In this document: positions 61,597-64,000 of the stretch, one piece after another
Layout: every line of letters begins with the position of its first letter
Position numbering within the stretch: the first letter of the stretch is position 1
From: RGIG8306 sp964566025
Lineage (GTDB): Bacteria; Bacillota; Clostridia; Lachnospirales; Lachnospiraceae
Length of the DNA stretch: 64,000 nucleotides
Direction: 5' to 3'
Assembly: GCA_964566025.1 (NCBI GenBank)
Contig: CAZMHF010000007.1
Span: 1 to 64,000, forward strand
Notes under the pieces: model-generated
Database searches by the model: none
The model's input: only the letters and a program-made list of their open reading frames with translations
What the model was told of the DNA's origin: nothing
Translations under genes and position numbers: made by a program

Positions 61597-63861
61597 ATGA
61601 GCGAACAAATTCTTTGGTACAACGTTCCTGCTCGTCTAATCAAGGAGCAGTGGAGTGAAAATTATGATTTTAATGAGGCTCTTCCCGTTGGAAATGGTCG
61701 CATTGGCGCAATGGTCTGTGGCGATCCACACCGCGAAATGCTAAAACTAAACGAGGATTCGATTTGGTCAGGTGGCATGCGAAACCGCATCAATCCAAAC
61801 GCTTACGAAGGCTTTCAAACCATTCGTCAATTGCTTTTGGAAGAAAAGATAAAAGAAGCGGAAAACATCATTTTTTCTACTATGGCAGGTGTCAAGTGCA
61901 ATATGCGCCACTATATGCCACTAGGAAACTTATTTCTCTATCATTATGAAGCGCTTCAGTATACAAACTATAAGCGCTCTCTTGATTTGGAAAAAGCTAT
62001 TTCTCGTGTTGAATATACTATCAATGACGACAACCATATTTGTCGCGAAGTTTTTGTAAGCGCTGTTGACCAAGTTCTCGTTCTTCATATGAGCGCTTCA
62101 AAAAAAAAATCGCTAAATATAAGCGTTGAAATTGATGGGCGAGATGGTTTTTATGATGACAATCGTCCTGTGTCTGATTCTTGTTTATTATACACTGGCG
62201 GAAGTGGTGGCACAGATGGCATTTGCTTTGCCTCGCACATTACTGCCGTTTCTCCTGATGGAATTGTAAAAACAGTTGGTGGAAGCCTTGTTATCGAAGA
62301 AGCGAGTGAGCTCACCATTTACCTATCTTGTCATACGAGCTACTATACAAAACACTATTTACAACTGGCAAAGGATACGATTACGTCCGTTTTATCAAAA
62401 CCGTATTCTGTCATTCTAGCAGACCATATTGCCGATTATCAGGCTCTTTATTTGCGCCACGAAATTACCATTGATGAAAGTAGTGCTCCTATTACGTTGC
62501 CGACAAATGAGCGTTTACTTCGGTTGCGCGAACAAGGTGGCTATGATTCGGGCTTATTGATTCTTTATTACAATTACTCTCGTTATTTGATGATTAGTGG
62601 GAGTCGCCCCCATACATTACCGCTTAACTTGCAAGGTATTTGGAATGATGAAATGCTTCCTCCTTGGGGCAGTAAATTTACGATTAACATCAATACACAA
62701 ATGAATTATTGGGGGGCGGAAGTGATGAACCTTTCTTCTTGTCACCTACCACTTTTTGATCAGATTGAAAAAATGCGTCCTCACGGTCGCAAGGTCGCCA
62801 GCGAAATGTATCATTGTCGAGGTTTTGTCTGTCATCACAATACAGATATTTGGGGGGATTGCGCACCACAGGATTTATGGATGCCAGCAACAATATGGCC
62901 TATGGGAGCAGCATGGCTATGCCTTCATATATTTGATCATTATCAATTTACAAAGGATGCTTTGTTTTTGAAAGAGCACTACGAAACGCTCAAAGAGGCT
63001 TCCCTCTTTTTTGTCGATTATCTAATGGAAGATAAGGAGGGTCATCTTGTAACTGGCCCTTCTACTTCTCCTGAAAACACGTATCAAACAGAGGCAGGCG
63101 TTGTTGGAAGTGTTTGCATCGGTCCATCAATGGATAGTCAAATTTTATATGTCCTTTTTTCAAATGTCATTGAGGCATCCTCCATTCTAAATATCGATAA
63201 CGATTATGCCAAACTATTGCAAAGCTATATCGAACGCCTTCCAAAACCTGAGATTGGTAAGTATGGGCAAATAAAAGAATGGGCCATTGATTATGACGAA
63301 GTAGAGATTGGTCATCGCCATGTTTCTCAATTGTTCGCCCTACATCCTGCCAATTTAATTACGCCTTCCAAAACGCCTGATTTAGCTCTGGCCGCGCGTG
63401 CCACTCTTGAGCGTCGCCTTTCACATGGCGGTGGCCATACTGGTTGGAGTCGTGCATGGATTATTAATTTTTGGGCACGCTTATTAGATGGCGAAAAGGT
63501 GGAAGAAAATCTATATGCACTATTGGCACATTCCACGAATCCAAATTTATTGGACTCACATCCACCGTTCCAAATTGATGGCAATTTTGGTGGCAGCGCT
63601 GGATTAATTGAAGCCCTAATTCAAAGCCATGATGGGCAGATTAGCTTTCTGCCAGCTCTTTTACCAAGTATGCAAAGTGGCACTGTCAAGGGTGTTTGCG
63701 CACGAGGTGGTCTAACGATTGATTTTACTTGGTGTAATGGCGTGATGAGAACCGCCGATATTTATGCGAAGGTTGACACATCCTTCACGATTCATTACCC
63801 CATTAATCATGCAACGTCTTATACATTGAAAAAAAACAAAACACTTCATATTGATTTTTAG
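61597..63861 (+). CDS. Glycoside hydrolase family 95, alpha-L-fucosidase
   Basis: This 754-residue protein has the GH95 layout: N-terminal beta domain (EALPVGNGRIGAMVCGD, LNEDSIWSGG), a helical linker, and an (alpha/alpha)6 barrel with INTQMNYWGAEVMN, HHNTDIWGDCAPQD, STSPENTY, the general-acid region HRHVSQLFALHP, GHTGWSRAW and FQIDGNFGG. The C-terminal beta domain follows. GH95 enzymes mainly cleave alpha-1,2-linked fucose and some act on galactose. There is no signal peptide, so it probably works on imported oligosaccharides in the cytoplasm. No sugar transporter or fucose catabolic gene is adjacent in the window. GAGGAG precedes the ATG. Confidence 0.93.
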   Translation: MSEQILWYNVPARLIKEQWSENYDFNEALPVGNGRIGAMVCGDPHREMLKLNEDSIWSGGMRNRINPNAYEGFQTIRQLLLEEKIKEAENIIFSTMAGVKCNMRHYMPLGNLFLYHYEALQYTNYKRSLDLEKAISRVEYTINDDNHICREVFVSAVDQVLVLHMSASKKKSLNISVEIDGRDGFYDDNRPVSDSCLLYTGGSGGTDGICFASHITAVSPDGIVKTVGGSLVIEEASELTIYLSCHTSYYTKHYLQLAKDTITSVLSKPYSVILADHIADYQALYLRHEITIDESSAPITLPTNERLLRLREQGGYDSGLLILYYNYSRYLMISGSRPHTLPLNLQGIWNDEMLPPWGSKFTININTQMNYWGAEVMNLSSCHLPLFDQIEKMRPHGRKVASEMYHCRGFVCHHNTDIWGDCAPQDLWMPATIWPMGAAWLCLHIFDHYQFTKDALFLKEHYETLKEASLFFVDYLMEDKEGHLVTGPSTSPENTYQTEAGVVGSVCIGPSMDSQILYVLFSNVIEASSILNIDNDYAKLLQSYIERLPKPEIGKYGQIKEWAIDYDEVEIGHRHVSQLFALHPANLITPSKTPDLALAARATLERRLSHGGGHTGWSRAWIINFWARLLDGEKVEENLYALLAHSTNPNLLDSHPPFQIDGNFGGSAGLIEALIQSHDGQISFLPALLPSMQSGTVKGVCARGGLTIDFTWCNGVMRTADIYAKVDTSFTIHYPINHATSYTLKKNKTLHIDF

Positions 63862-63927
63862 GCACGCAAAAAATCTCTCCCGCATTTAGGGGGTGCAACT
63901 TAGGGATTTATTTCTTTAAAAGAATAT

Positions 63928-63964
63928 CGGCATAGTTAGATTAATTTCTGGCTATGCCGTTTTT
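63928..63964 (+). terminator. Terminator after the GH95 gene
   Basis: The stem CGGCATAG/CTATGCCG (63928-63935 with 63952-63959) is followed by TTTTT. The short stretch 63862-63927 holds another weak hairpin with CCCGC and GGGGG. Confidence 0.75.
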
Positions 63965-64000
63965 CGTTGCCTGTTGTATCTGTCGATGAAAACTCACCTA

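Overview
The window is chromosomal DNA of a low-GC Gram-positive bacterium of the class Clostridia, most likely in or near the Lachnospirales. The evidence is AT-rich coding, strong AGGAGG-type ribosome sites, consensus sigma-A promoters, and a gene complement that includes DUF1836, DUF5688, YqeG, YerC, type III pantothenate kinase, AddAB and an acetyl-type MetA. There is no rRNA gene to fix the taxon. About 45 protein genes and one tRNA are packed mostly on the minus strand. Only the DUF1836, DUF5688, coaX and GH95 genes and the tRNA are on the plus strand.

Layout. 1-6,300: an orphan LytTR regulator beside a structured repeat, pcrA, a DUF1836 regulator, then yerC-eno. 6,300-10,400: a lysine-riboswitch-controlled operon dapA-dapB-MATE exporter-PHP phosphatase. 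10,400-15,470: typA, a Cthe_2159-type lipoprotein, ackA, queH. 15,470-18,310: two tandem full-length primary sigma factor genes, each with its own promoter; the 3' end of the downstream one has been tandemly duplicated and a structured element has inserted there. 18,310-29,890: a tight nine-gene run (unknown anchored protein, moxR, DUF58, transglutaminase, queA, rRNA pseudouridine synthase, ligA, metA, lipid kinase). 29,939: tRNA-Arg(CCG). 30,100-33,120: a DUF5688 gene, glmM, efp. 33,118-37,550: prfC-nrdR-yqeG-aroE-aroK-aroQ. 37,700-47,620: coaX, a branching enzyme of the eukaryotic type, and addB-addA. 47,730-51,568: a four-gene ABC exporter cassette bounded by perfect 83-bp direct repeats. 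51,567-57,830: a GldA/F/G-like ABC system with DUF4340 and manA, preceded by a phased repeat array. 57,836-61,520: a YtrA/B/C-type regulated ABC system. 61,597-63,861: a cytoplasmic GH95 fucosidase.

Most genes are housekeeping (lysine, methionine, aromatic and CoA biosynthesis, DNA repair, translation, envelope precursors). The unusual material is non-coding or accessory. It comprises a dispersed hairpin element with IS200/IS605-like flanks at three sites (301, 15,537 and 47,730), the direct-repeat-bounded ABC cassette, five copies of an octamer spaced exactly 53 bp apart upstream of the Gld-like operon, and tandem duplication of a sigma gene's 3' end. No CRISPR array, prophage, integrase or intact transposase gene was seen.
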